This document shows positions 1 to 10,009 of a DNA stretch of 64,000 bases, piece after piece. Position 1 is the stretch's first letter. Each line of letters opens with the position of its first letter. The stretch comes from Aquarana catesbeiana. Taxonomy: Eukaryota; Chordata; Amphibia; Anura; Ranidae. Both the position numbers and the translations under genes were made by a program. The notes under the pieces were generated by a model. The model had not been told where the DNA came from. It saw only the letters and a program-made list of their open reading frames with translations, and searched no databases. The stretch lies in the NCBI RefSeq assembly GCF_042186555.1, contig NC_133326.1, positions 437,656,846 to 437,720,845 on the forward strand. The letters are read 5' to 3'.

Positions 1-804
1 GAGTTAAAACACAATAACGATTTCTGGTTGATTGATGAGTGGCAGTATCTCCAGCTGTACCACTTTATTCAGAGTCTTCCTCACCCTATTAGATCAAGGG
101 AAGAGTTGACTTCGTTGGAACGGTTGTGTACTGTAGATAACACAAAAAATACGATATCTAGATTGTATAAACTCTTGTTGAAGGTTGAGGAGGTGGAGAT
201 CCTGCCATATATTAGGAAATGGGAACAGGAATTGTGGTCACATAGGGATAATATCACTATTGGAAAAATACTGAACTTGACTCATAGTTCATCGGTTGAC
301 ACTAAAACTGCGGAAATGAATTATAAATGCTTAACTAGATGGTACGCAACCCCAGACAAAATCAGTAAATACCAAAAGGATAAATCAGCGGATTATTGGC
401 GTGGCTGTAAGGAGGTAGGGCCAATGTCACACTTATGGTGGGTTTGTCGCAAAATTAAAAAATTTTGGAAAAATATTATTCATTACGTAAAAGAAATTAC
501 TAAAAAAGAAATAGTGGAGGATCTGTGGGTTGTGTTGCTCCACGGTGTAGAGGGAGATGTGAAACAATACAAGGAGTCATTGATACCGCATCTGTTAAAT
601 GCTGCTAAAAAATTCATCCCAAAGAATTGACAAGAAGAGGAAAGTCCATCAATATGGGAGTGGATTGATTCTGTCGAGGAAACTTTTAAAATGGAGTGTT
701 TGAGAGTAAACTTTGAAGATAACAATGAAGAGTTTAGAGTGAAGTGGGACTGTTGGAGAGAGTTTAAAAGATGGTGGAGTTATGTCGAGGAACTACGAAT
801 ATAG
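1..804 (+). pseudogene. L1-like LINE ORF2, C-terminal fragment
   Basis: This is the end of an L1/Tx1-type ORF2 protein, the region after the reverse transcriptase that carries a conserved Cys/His/Trp-rich segment. The frame contains 'TRWYATPDKI' followed by 'HLWWVCRKIKKFW', which match the LINE-1 pattern of RWY..P then H..W.C..I..FW. The same pattern recurs at 16780-17283, 35167-35523 and 43410-43592. The frame is open from the window edge to a TGA at 628-630 that follows 'IPKN', where the copy at 16780 has Trp. After this stop the same frame stays open to a TAG at 802-804, so the TGA looks like a premature Trp-to-stop change. The 5' part lies outside the window. The family call is firm; the clade within L1/Tx1 is not resolved. 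Confidence 0.8.
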
Positions 805-1060
805 CTCTACTACGCAGTTAGAAGAATTAAAGCTCTATTCAGGGCGAATACGCAGAGGTAGTGGGGAGAGGTGGGCGTAGACTAGGCTTTAGATTGGGTA
901 TTAAGGATTGGTATTACTGGGGAAGCTCTGTTGTATTAATTTTATTAATGTATATACTAAGCTACTATGATGTGACAAAGAGTTGGGAAAATAATGAGCT
1001 GTAATGGTGTTTTAAGCTTCCCAAATAGAGTTCGCTGAAGTCGCAAAAAAAAAAAAAAGA
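1..1060 (+). mobile_element. L1-like LINE, 3' end with poly-A tail
   Basis: The fragment comprises the ORF2 end, about 240 bases of 3' untranslated sequence and a run of 14 A at 1045-1058, which is the expected poly-A terminus of an L1 insertion on the plus strand. The upstream target-site duplication is outside the window, so the insertion point cannot be checked. Confidence 0.7.
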
Positions 1061-1428
1061 ATCACATAGGTTGCACCCCATTGCCGGCAATAGAACCGTT
1101 TAAATTGTTGCAAATGGTTGGAAAAAAGTTCCTACACTGTTTTTTTGTGATTTCATTGCGACTTGCATTTGCTTCTATTAAATTAAGTTGCAAGCCGCAA
1201 TGAAATCGGAGGTCCAAATCGCACAGATCTGCGGATTTGAAAACACGCTGAAGGAGCGCAATTTCAAAGCCTCACTGGTGTGAACCAGGGTTGAAGCCTA
1301 AGTTTAATCCAAAATCAGGACAAGAGACTATACTAATAATCAATTTGAAACCTTCCGAAGCATGCTAAGGGACGTGTCTTATGCACTCATCAATAGTGCC
1401 CACTATGCCTGCCCTTTTTACCCACCTT
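1061..1428. other. Unassigned spacer between L1 tail and DIRS-A
   Basis: I see no gene here. There are related motifs in both orientations ('gcgacttgca', 'gttgcaagccgcaatg') near 1155-1205 and a 'cactggtgtgaacc' motif near 1274, which suggests a decayed MITE. The ends are not clear enough to call one. Confidence 0.4.
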
Positions 1429-1568
1429 TTCTATTTCTTTCTCGAACATCACGGGACACAGAGCCACAGTAATTACTGATGGGTTATATAGGTATCACTG
1501 GTGATTGGACACTGGCACACCCTATCAGGAAGTTCAACCCCCTATATAATCCCTCCCCCTTGCAGGGA
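1429..1568. repeat. DIRS-A left inverted terminal repeat
   Basis: The segment from 'tatttctttctcgaac' to 'ccttgcaggga' is the near-perfect reverse complement of 7079-7215. Its outer 50 bases are also complementary to 6910-6961 in the internal complementary region. It lacks the roughly 40-base extension present at the right end, as in other DIRS elements whose right repeat is longer. Confidence 0.88.
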
Positions 1569-2592
1569 ATATCCTGATATCCTATACTGGGGCAAGCCAG
1601 GCGAACCGGATCCATTCAAAGTGTCTTTTCATGGCCGAATTGAATGGTACCCGGGCCTCGTGTCCGAAGAAACGAGGTTTTACCCGTAACGCTTCTCTTT
1701 TTAGAGAGCTGGACCCCGCAGATCAGAAAATGGCTTTAAACTTCCTAATTTCTGGCGAGGTGCTTTACGGTCCCAGAACTGTTGGATCCCCCTACTGATG
1801 GGGGCCCCAGTCTCTGACGGTTTTTTCAAACGGAGCCCACCGTGAGAGGTGAAGATTGGGTCTGTGTAAACTGCACCCTGCGGCTGGATAAGGTAAGAGG
1901 AGATTCCACAGAATTTTTGAGTTCTAGTGGCTTTTCTCCTTTAAGGTAAATGCATGCTATGCCTATTGTGACCACCGGGGGCTGCCAAGAGCACAACCTG
2001 CACATGCTGACTGTCTGTCTCAGTGTTCATCGTTGGTGTTTTTTCCTCACAGCGTCTCAAGCTGGCTGCAAAGAAGGTAAGATGTAGGAGGGATTTCTCA
2101 TGTTTGAATGTTCCCCCCAGGAGGGACCACAGGGGTCTAGAAAGTGGTTATACCACCCGGACTCTGCGGCCTAATGGCCACCATCTCTGAAGATAGCCGT
2201 TCAGGCAGATCTTGTACCAGCCCCCCCCCCCCCGCTCCCAGCCTTCCTCCAGAAGCATGACAGGAGAGTCGGCTAGCGTGGGAAGCGCTTGTTTTTTTTT
2301 CAAAACTCGAAGGGGGGGCGGTAGAGGGGGAGGGGCGGGACGTCAGCACTGAGTGCTTAGACTCCCACTCAGGCCAGCTGCAGGCTATTAAAGGCACTCT
2401 GTACAGGTGCACTCAGCCTTCTGAGAGACACAGAGCTGACGGTCGCATGTAAGGTGGGACACAGGCATTCTCCTAGGCAGCATTTACTGAAGTAACACCA
2501 GACTGAGCATTGGGTAGCAAGGCTTTTAGCCAGACTACATCGCTCAGCAGGCAGTGTTCATTTGTATACCTCACACCTTGTTGCTTTGCACT
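1569..2592 (+). other. DIRS-A 5' leader upstream of gag
   Basis: This is a 1-kb untranslated leader. It aligns by eye with the DIRS-B leader: 1672-1705 matches 11457-11490 ('gaggtttt..c.gtaacgcttctcttt'), and 2425-2592 resembles 16070-16243 up to the shared 'tttgcactatg' start context. It contains a C-run at 2221-2232. Several 'ggtaag'-type donor-like sites (near 1890 and 2067) are visible, but no splicing can be shown. The short open frames here are not supported as genes. Confidence 0.7.
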
Positions 2593-3930
2593 ATGGGTAG
2601 AAGAGGTTCAAGCACCCCAGGAACCAGAGACACTAGGGGATCTCGTTCAGGTTCTGAGGGCCCCCTGTCGGCAGCATCCTCCCCCCTAAAAGATGGGCCA
2701 GGGACGGCTAGCCAGGGAGAGCCATCGGGGTCAGGGGCTACACCTGCTTCTGGCACTTCAGCCCCTGTATATATTACACAAGAGGTTTTTTCCTCAACCA
2801 TTAATGGTCTAGAGGAAATATTAATGGCCGTGATTACGTCTTCACTCAGTGGAAGAAAACGCACTAGGCTTTCCTCTGTTCCCCAAGACCCTCAGACAGA
2901 GGAGCTCTGGGATAAAGGAGATGAATCCCTTTCAGAGGATCGGGATGGGATGGATGATTCCTCTTCGGAGGATTCAGGTGGAGAGGGACCCTCTGCGACT
3001 TCCCAAGAGGAGAAAGTCTTAGTGCAGATCCTCACTGGATTGGTCTGCTCCACATTTAAGTTGCCCATACCTGAAACTGCTAAAGAATCCTCTTCTGCTT
3101 TGGGGTCACTGAAACCTTTCCAAGCAGCACATGCTTTTCCTGTTCATACTTTACTTGAAAAGCTCATTTATTCTGAGTGGGATCACCCAGACAAACGTTT
3201 TTTTCCGCCGAGAAAGTTTTCAACACTTTATCCGATGGAAGAAAAGTTTATTAAAATGTGGGGAATACCGGTTATTGATGCCGCCATTTCCTCTGTAAAT
3301 AATAGCCTGACTTGTCCTGTAGACAATGCTCAGATGCTCAGGGATCCTGTAGATAAAAGGATGGAATCCCTATTGAAGGATGTTTTCTCCTTAGCAGGAT
3401 CAGTGGCCCAACCTGCAGTAGCAGCGATTGGAGTCTGTCAATACTTAAGAGACCATGTTAAGCAGGTCATCAAAGTATTACCTGAACAGCAGGCCCAGGG
3501 GTTTGCTAACCTTCCAGCGGCCTTATGCTTTGTGGTTGACGCCATTAGAGATTCTATCGTGCAAACCTCCCGTCTTTCACTGGGGTTGGTGCATATACGT
3601 AGAATCCTATGGTTGAAAAATTGGTCAGCCGAAGCACCATGTAAGAAGCTACTGGCTGGGTTTCCATTTCGTGGTGCAAGGTTGTTTGGAGAGGACTTGG
3701 ATAACTATATCAAGAGAATCTCTTGTGGGAAAAGCACTCTCTTACCTGTCAAGAAGAAGAGTAAGCGTCCCTCTTTCAAACGGACTCTTTCCCCAGCGCC
3801 GGGGGCTTCAGCCTCCAGGCAGTCTCGACGGCCGCCTCCATCGGGGTCCAGAGACAAGAGTCAACCCCAGGGACAAAAGAGGTCCTGGGGAAAGAAGCCT
3901 ACTAGGCAAAACACTAAGACCTCTGCATGA
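2593..3930 (+). CDS. gag: DIRS-A Gag-like protein (445 aa), open frame
   Basis: This is the first ORF of the DIRS element, a presumed nucleocapsid protein that packages the element RNA. I chose the ATG at 2593 because the diverged DIRS-B has its start in the identical context ('tttgcactatg', ATG at 16244); an in-frame ATG at 2554 is also possible. The protein has a Ser/Gly/Pro-rich N-terminus, an acidic stretch around residues 105-145, and a conserved core ('GSLKPFQAAHAFPVH', 'LLEKLIYSEW', 'YPMEEKF', 'ISSVN') that DIRS-B shares. The tail from about residue 385 is basic and rich in Lys, Arg, Ser and Pro ('KKKSKRP', 'QGQKRSWGKKP'). No CCHC zinc knuckle is seen, as is usual for DIRS Gag. It is the only major DIRS-A frame without a lesion. 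Confidence 0.82.
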   Translation: MGRRGSSTPGTRDTRGSRSGSEGPLSAASSPLKDGPGTASQGEPSGSGATPASGTSAPVYITQEVFSSTINGLEEILMAVITSSLSGRKRTRLSSVPQDPQTEELWDKGDESLSEDRDGMDDSSSEDSGGEGPSATSQEEKVLVQILTGLVCSTFKLPIPETAKESSSALGSLKPFQAAHAFPVHTLLEKLIYSEWDHPDKRFFPPRKFSTLYPMEEKFIKMWGIPVIDAAISSVNNSLTCPVDNAQMLRDPVDKRMESLLKDVFSLAGSVAQPAVAAIGVCQYLRDHVKQVIKVLPEQQAQGFANLPAALCFVVDAIRDSIVQTSRLSLGLVHIRRILWLKNWSAEAPCKKLLAGFPFRGARLFGEDLDNYIKRISCGKSTLLPVKKKSKRPSFKRTLSPAPGASASRQSRRPPPSGSRDKSQPQGQKRSWGKKPTRQNTKTSA

Positions 3931-5829
3931 GGGGGCGCCCCCGCTCACTCGAGTGGGGGAAGACTGCGACAGTTCTCAGAGCTCTGGCAGGAGGACTTCC
4001 AGGACAGATGGGTAATCTCCACGGTAACCTTAGGGTACAAGCTGGAGTTTCAGGAATTCCCCTCTCCTCGGTTCCTCAGATCAGGTGTTCCCAGAGACCC
4101 AGAGAAGTACCAGTCGCTCCTTCTAGCGTTAGGGCGACTTTTGTCGCAGGAGGTCATTATGATAGTTCCCGCAAAGGACCAGGGATTGGGCTTCTATTCC
4201 AACCCTTTTATGGTCCAAAAGCCAAATGGGGATGTCAGGCCCATTCTGGACTTAAGGGATCTGAACCGATTCCTAAGGATTCAATCCTTCCGCATGGAAT
4301 CAATTTGAACAGTAGTTCCCACCCTGCAGGGAGGAGAATTTCTGGCATCAATAGACATCAGAGATGCATATCTGCATGTGCCCATTTTTCCTGCTCATCA
4401 GAAGTTTCTGCGCTTCGAGGTAGGAGGGCGCCATTTCCAGTTTGTGGCTCTGCCTTTCGGGATAGCCACTGCATCTCGAGTGTTCACAAAGATCTTGGCT
4501 CCTCCTCTGGCCAGATTAAGGGCTCAGGGTATAGCTGTCATAGCATACCTAGACGACCTGCTCTTGATAGACTGGTCGGTAGCCTCTTTGAATGGAAACT
4601 TGAGGACCACAGTCAGGTATCTAGAACACCTGGGTTGGATCCTCAACTTAGAAAAGTCTTTCCTAAAACCAGTAAGAAGACTGGAGTATTTAGGTCTGAT
4701 TATAGATACAAGCCAGGAGAAAATATTTCTACCCCAGGCAAAGATCACTGCTTTGAGAGAGCTGATTCTGACAGTAAGGACCAAGAAGGGTCCCTCAGTC
4801 CGCCTTTGTATGAGGCTACTAGGGAAGATGGTGTCTTCATTCGAAGCAGTTCCCTATGCTTAGTTTCACTCAAGAATGCTGCAACACAGTATTCTGTTGA
4901 CCTGGAACAAGAAGGTTCAGGCATTAGACTTTCCGATGCACCTGTCGCATGCGGTGCGTCAGAGCCTCAATTGGTGGCTCATACCCGAGAACCTGCAGAA
5001 GGGGAAATCCTTTCTACCGGTTACCTGGACGGTAGTAACAACAGATGCCAGTCTGTCAGGTTGGGGAGCAGTTCTGTAACAGGCTGCGGTCCAAGGGGTA
5101 TGGTCCAAGACAGAGAGGACCTTACCCATCAACATTCTGGAGATCCGGGCGATACATTTAGCTCTAAAAGCCTGGACTATCAGGCTACAGGGTTGTAGTC
5201 TGGTCAGGATCCAGTCCGACAATGCCACAGCAGTGGCTTATGTCAATCATCAGGGAGGCACCCAGAGCCGAGCTGCTCAAAAGGAGGTGAACCAGATCTT
5301 AGTCTGGGCAGAGATGCATGTGCCATGCATATCGGCAGTTTTCATCCCGGGAATAGAGAATGGGCAGGCGAACTATCTAAGCCGCCAGCAGTTACTTCCA
5401 GGGGAATGGTCTCTGCATCCCGACGTCTTTTGGGCCATATGCCAAAGATGGGGGGTTCCAGATGTAGATCTCTTTGCATCCCGATTCTACACAAAGATAG
5501 ACAGATTTGTGGCAAGGACAAAAGATCCTCTTGCATGCGGGACGGATGCATTGGTGATTCCGTGGCATCGGTTCTCACTGATTTACGCATTCCCGCCTAT
5601 TCTGCTATTACCACGACTCCTTCGCAGGATCAGGCAGGAAAGGAAGTCGGTACTTCTGGTGGCCCCCGCTTAGCCCAGAAGGACTTGGTATGTAGAAATA
5701 GTAAGGATGACGGTGGGTTCCCCGTGGACCCTACCGGTACGCCCAGACCTGTTATCCCAAGGTCCGGTGTTCCATCCTGCCTTACAAACGCTAAATTTGA
5801 CGGTTTGGCTATTGAGACCCACGTTCTGA
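3671..5829 (+). pseudogene. pol: DIRS-A reverse transcriptase / RNase H / methyltransferase-like polyprotein
   Basis: This frame copies the element RNA. Its N-terminus overlaps the end of gag in another frame. Visible RT motifs are 'VRPILDLRDLNRF', 'LASIDIRDAYLHVP' (motif A), 'FGIATASRVF' (B) and 'AYLDDLLLI' (C, YLDD intact). RNase H follows ('TTDASLSGWG', 'LEIRA', 'IQSDNATAVAY'), then the DIRS methyltransferase-like region ('DVDLFASRF' to 'LLVAPA'). Lesions relative to DIRS-B are a one-base loss near 3955 that shifts the N-terminal frame, TGA at 4306, TAG at 4861, TAA at 5077, and TAG at 5671 where DIRS-B has Trp. The last RNase H aspartate is replaced by Asn ('GQANYLSR' against 'WQADYLSR'). 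It is non-functional as it stands. The 423-aa open frame at 3927-5198 in the neighbouring frame is a shadow. Confidence 0.88.
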
Positions 5830-6894
5830 AGAGTCGTGGGCTCTCAGGTCCTGTCATATCTACCTTGATTAATGCAAGGAAGCCAGCTTCCAGGATGATT
5901 TATCATAGAGTCTGGAAAGCTTATATAACCTGGTGTGAATCCAGAGGTTGGCATCCCAGGAAATATGTCATAGGTAGAATTCTTGATTTTCTACAATTAG
6001 GATTAGAGATGAAGCCGGCCTTGAGTACCATCAAGGGCCAGGTCTCTGCTTTATCAGTATTATTTCAGCGGCCACTTGCTTCGCATTCTTTGGTCCGAAA
6101 TTTTATGCAGGGGGTGATGCGTCTTAATCCTCCGGTTAAAGCGCCCCTAAACCCCTGGGACTTGAACTTGGTCCTGGCTGTGTTACAAAAACAGCCTTTT
6201 GAACCAATAAGTCAGATTCCTTTGGTCTTGTTGACAAGGAAGTTAATTTTTCTGGTGGCCATCTCTTCTGCTAGAAGAGTATCAGAATTAGCAGCTCTTT
6301 TCTGTAAGGAGCCTTATTTGATTATACACAAGGATAGAGTGGTACTGCGCCCTTATCCTAGTTTTTTACCGAAGGTGGTTTCTGTTTTTTTATTTAAACC
6401 AAGACATTGTTCTGCCTTCCTTTTTTCCAGATCCCTGTTCTCCGGAAGAGAGATCTCTACATTCGTTGGATGTAGCAAGAGCAGTTAAGGCCTATCTAGG
6501 GACAACTGCTCAGATCCGCAAGACGGATGTTTTGTTTGTGCTGCCAGAGGGTCCCAATAGAGGACAGGCAGCGTCAAAAGCTACCATTTCTAAATGGATT
6601 CGATAGTTGATCATTCAAGCTTACAGTTTGAAACAGAAGATTCCTCCGTTTCAGATCAAGGCACATTCCACAAGGGCTATTGGTGCTTCTTGGGCAGTGC
6701 ATCACCGGGCCTCTATGGCTCAAATCTGCAAGGCTGCAACCTGGTCTTCAGTTCAGAGATTCACCAGATTCTATCAGGTGGATGTGAGAAGGCATGAGGA
6801 TATCGCCTTTGGTCGTAGTATGCTGCAGGCAGCGGTACAGGGTCCTCAGGTCTGTTTGCACCCTACTTGGTCGTGGTTCCCCCCCCTCAGGTAG
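5700..6894 (+). pseudogene. DIRS-A tyrosine recombinase
   Basis: DIRS elements integrate a circular DNA intermediate with a phage-like tyrosine recombinase, and this frame encodes one. It overlaps the end of the pol frame. The core-binding part is seen as 'YHRVWKAYITWCESRGW' and 'LSTIKGQVSALSVLF'. The catalytic part shows the first Arg in 'SSARRVSELAAL', the H..R pair in 'AHSTRAIGASWA' near 6660, and the candidate nucleophile Tyr in 'TRFYQVDV' near 6770. The frame is broken by a shift in a T-rich stretch near 6390 and by an in-frame TAG at 6604-6606. The downstream frame is open to 6894. All catalytic residues I can place are still encoded, but in two frames. Confidence 0.87.
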
Positions 6895-6909
6895 CATTGC
6901 TCTGGGACA

Positions 6910-7027
6910 TCCCATCAGTAATTACTGTGGCTCTGTGTCCCAAGATGTTCGAGAAAGAAAATAGGATTTTTTAAAACAGCTTACCTGTAAAATCCTTTTC
7001 TTTCGAAGGACATCACGGGACACAGAG
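6910..7027. repeat. DIRS-A internal complementary region
   Basis: The left half (6910-6961) is the reverse complement of the outer left terminal repeat (1430-1480). The right half (6955-7027) is the reverse complement of the outer right repeat (7182-7254). This is the hallmark internal complementary region, thought to template the joining of both ends into a circle. The two halves meet at 'aaaatagg', marking the expected circle junction. Confidence 0.88.
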
Positions 7028-7078
7028 GTCCCGCCCCTCTTCTAATACACTATATTGCTTGGCTACAAAACTTAGGTA

Positions 7079-7258
7079 TCCCTGCAAGGGGGAGGGATTA
7101 TATAGGGGGTTGAACTTCCTGATAGGGTGTGCCAGTGTCCAATCACCAGTGATACCTATAGAACCCATCAGTAATTACTGTGGCTCTGTGTCCCGTGATG
7201 TCCTTCGAAAGAAAAGGATTTTACAGGTAAGCTGTTTTAAAAAATCCTATTTTTTAGA
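7079..7258. repeat. DIRS-A right inverted terminal repeat with hairpin extension
   Basis: Positions 7079-7215 pair with the left repeat. Positions 7215-7253 are an extension absent from the left end, with short inverted arms 'aggatttt' (7215-7222) and 'aaaatcct' (7241-7248) around a 'caggtaag' core. The same extension is kept in DIRS-B at 27932-27964. Confidence 0.85.
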
Positions 7259-7847
7259 AGCTGGAAAATGATCTATGGATGGAGGAAGCGGACCTTTCAC
7301 TCATTGGGCCAACCTCAATTCGTAGAGCACTTTTCATTCATGGAAACTAGCTTCTATGAATGGATGAGGTTGGTGGAAAAGGCTATAGTCAGCACTCTTT
7401 ATGAGTGCATATCACAGGTTCTCAGCTCATATTTACCCCCTGAGTGGGTGTGCAAAAGTCTTAGGTCTACTATGCTGCATACCACTGTTGGCTTTGATCA
7501 TCAAGCTTAGCTTCTGTGAGATTTGCCACTCGTACAGTAATGATAGGGGGTCACTTGCTCTTCCACGTCTCCATTCAGAAAACATCTTGTATACTTTTGA
7601 CAGGATACAAAGCTTTCTCTGAATAGACAAGGGATAGGGGCAGATAAATGTCAGATGGTTTGGACTAGCTTTGAAATGGCTTTCTGTATGTACCCTACAA
7701 AATACCTATCATTCACAGCTGGAGCTGATGGTAAACTCTTAGATTTTTTTTTTTTTGCACTGATTAAAGTATAATGGTGTTTTGTAAGTCAGGCCCTTGT
7801 CTCATCATGTATTCCCTCATGCTATTTGCATGTTACCATTGCAGTGT
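7259..7847. other. Unassigned DNA downstream of DIRS-A
   Basis: No coding, repeat-end or RNA signature is recognised. Short open frames here show no family motif. A T-run at 7745-7757 is the only simple repeat. Confidence 0.4.
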
Positions 7848-7850
7848 TAA

Positions 7851-8212
7851 GCCCAATGGCCCGTACACACAATCTGAAAAATACAGCTTTCGACTTGATT
7901 GTACGATAATCGGATCGTTAGTACAGAGCTTTCGAGAGCCGATCATGACAGTTCATCAGATATTATTTATTGGACATGCACGAACATTTTTCTTGAACGA
8001 TACCAGATCGTACTATTTTCGTTTAATCAGTACAGTTGTCATCCAAAAATACAATACAAATACACTACAACACGACATCACTTCCGATTTTTTTTATTGT
8101 CGTACGAGAATTTTTGGAACTTTAGTAAACTATTCAGGTTCAATATACAACTAGCATGCTAACAAAAAATTGACAATCTGTCATCCGATTTTTGGATCAT
8201 GTGTATGGGGCA
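7851..8212. mobile_element. MITE, 'gtacacac' terminal family (diverged)
   Basis: This is a non-autonomous element of about 360 bp. The left end 'tggcccgtacacacaatctg' and right end 'gatcatgtgtatggggca' are imperfect inverted repeats resembling the MITE at 62999-63432. It is flanked by TAA at 7848-7850 and 8213-8215. It has no coding capacity. Its match to the sharper copies is moderate. Confidence 0.6.
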
Positions 8213-8344
8213 TAAGGCAGAGTTTCTGAATGTGGTCAGTATTGATCCACAAGGGTTGATGGGACTATCTGATGGGCTGATAAAAGGGCTTAGGATTAGT
8301 AGGTGGTCAATAAATGATGAAAGGTCAAATGAAAGGTTAATCTT

Positions 8345-9027
8345 TTAACCACTTGCTGCCCACCCACCGTCATATGACGGTGGGACGGTGCAGCTGTTAT
8401 CTTGGGCTGCCGTCATATGACGTGACGGCCTTCCAGGCCCCCCAGGGGGCGCGCGCGCCCGCCGCTTCACTCGGGTCCCGGTGCGCGGCCGCGATGTCCG
8501 CCGGGCACCCGCGATTGCCCGGTAACTGAGCAGGACCGTGGATCTGTGTGTGTAAGCACACAGATCCACGTCCTGTCAGAGGAGAGGAGACCAATGGTGT
8601 GTTCCTTGTACAGAGGAACACCGACCGCCATCCTCCCCTTGTGAGTCCCCTCCCCCCACAGTTAGAATCACCCCTTTTTTTGTAGACGCTATAACTTTTG
8701 AGAAAACCAATAAATATACGCTTATTGCGATATTTTTTACCAAAAATATTTAGAAGAATACGTATCAGCTTAAACTGAGGAAAAAATTTTGTTTAAAAAA
8801 AAAAAAAAAAAATTGGATATTTATTATAAAAATATTGTGTTTTTTTTAAACTTGTCACTCTTGTTTTGTTTATAGCGCAAGGAATAAAAACTGCAGGGGT
8901 GATCAAATGCCACCAAAAGACAGTGTTGCATGACCGCGCAATTGTTATTCAAAGTGCGACAGCGCTGAAAGCTGAAAATTGGCTTGGGCAGGAAGGGGGT
9001 GAAAATGCCCTGTATGGAAGTGGTTAA
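8345..9027. mobile_element. TTAA-flanked non-autonomous element (piggyBac-like family), copy 1
   Basis: It begins with 'ttaaccacttgctg' and ends with 'gaagtggttaa', so the inverted termini carry TTAA at 8345-8348 and 9024-9027, the piggyBac target. Interior sequence such as 'tgaccgcgcaattg' near 8931 recurs, inverted, at 17758-23636, 31589-32542 and 55602-56525. A perfect 'ccgtcatatgacgg' palindrome lies near the left end. No transposase is encoded. Confidence 0.75.
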
Positions 9028-9504
9028 AGTCTCTGTAGAGCTCCACTAGTCCAGTCCCTAGCCCTGAAGTTGAGGTGGCTAGTAATAAGACAATCTTACC
9101 CAGAGCTATATTTTAAACTGCCAGCAAGAATAGCCTTTAGTTTGGTCTATTGGCAGTGAGTTGTCACTGGCTTTTTTACCAGCATTCTTTACTTTGTGTG
9201 TCTGTAACCTTCCACCCTCCCCTTCTGGAAGCCAGTGAGTACTACCATAGCAATAGGACTGGTGACAAATAAGTGATTGCTGGCAATGTACTAACATTTT
9301 TTGCATTTTAACAGCGATAAATGCAGCTGCTGATACAAAGAGGAAGTATCGACAATATGCACAAAGATATATATTTGGATTTATAACTTGGTTTGTCAAC
9401 AAAATAATGCCTATGTGTGAAAATACTTTCAGTAATGATGCCATGAACCTTTGATAAAACCTCCAATTTTCATAAAGGCTTGGGGGTTGTTAAACAATTA
9501 AAAC
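9028..9504. other. Unassigned spacer
   Basis: About 480 bases with no recognised coding sequence, element end or RNA gene. The 112-codon antisense open frame here has no family motif. Confidence 0.4.
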
Positions 9505-9659
9505 CAGGAGCATTCAACCTTTTGACCTTCCTGGGCCATGTTGGAAGAAGAGGAAATGTTTTTGATCACACATAAAATACACTAACCATAAGGATAGCTG
9601 ATGAGCAAAAAAAGTTGGTCAGATCACATGTTAACCCCCATTATCTCTATATCAGTGAC

Positions 9660-9906
9660 CGTTATTTACTAAAGGAAAATCCACTTTGCACTGCAAGTGC
9701 GCTGAACGTGCACTTAGAAGTAAAGTCGCTGTAGATCCGAGGGGGACATGCAAGGAAAATAAAAAACAGCATTTTAACTTGCACATGATTGGATGATAAA
9801 ATCAGCAGAGCTTCCCCTCATTTCAGATCTACCCCTTAGATTGAGAGTGACTGCACTTTCAAGTGCACTTGCAGTGCAAAGTGGATTTGCCTTTTGTAAA
9901 TAACCC
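9660..9906. mobile_element. Palindromic MITE ('ttactaaaggcaaatccac' family), copy 1
   Basis: A fold-back of about 247 bp. The left end reads 'tttactaaaggaaaatccac' and the right end is its near reverse complement ('gtggatttgccttttgtaaa'). Inner arms hold 'gcaagtgc'. A second copy of the family is at 30253-30524. It is non-coding and nested inside the hAT remnant. Confidence 0.75.
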
Positions 9907-10009
9907 CCAATGCACCTATAAATGTAATAACAATTAATTTTTTTATTTTTTTTTATATTTTTCAGTTTAAAAGTAAAAAAGGGCAACATAAAACTACAGT
10001 TTTTTTTTT

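Larger units (their letters stand above)
1429..7258 (+). mobile_element. DIRS-type retrotransposon DIRS-A, structurally near complete
   Basis: DIRS elements encode Gag, a reverse transcriptase with RNase H and a methyltransferase-like domain, and a tyrosine recombinase in place of an integrase. They have inverted rather than direct terminal repeats. In order, this copy shows a left inverted repeat (1429-1568), leader, gag (2593-3930), an RT/RH/MT frame (to 5829), recombinase (to 6894), an internal complementary region (6910-7027) and a right inverted repeat with a terminal extension (7079-7258). Gag is open, but the pol and recombinase frames carry several stops and frameshifts, so the copy is not autonomous. 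No target duplication is expected for this class and none is seen. Confidence 0.92.

Noticed and set aside
4378..4863. Endogenous retrovirus reverse transcriptase
   Set aside because: The RT has YLDD, but the element has inverted termini, a tyrosine recombinase and no integrase, protease or envelope, so it is DIRS and not retroviral.
3927..5198. 423-codon open frame on the plus strand
   Set aside because: It runs in the wrong frame through DIRS-A pol. The RT and RNase H motifs are in the neighbouring frame, and this translation has no family motif.
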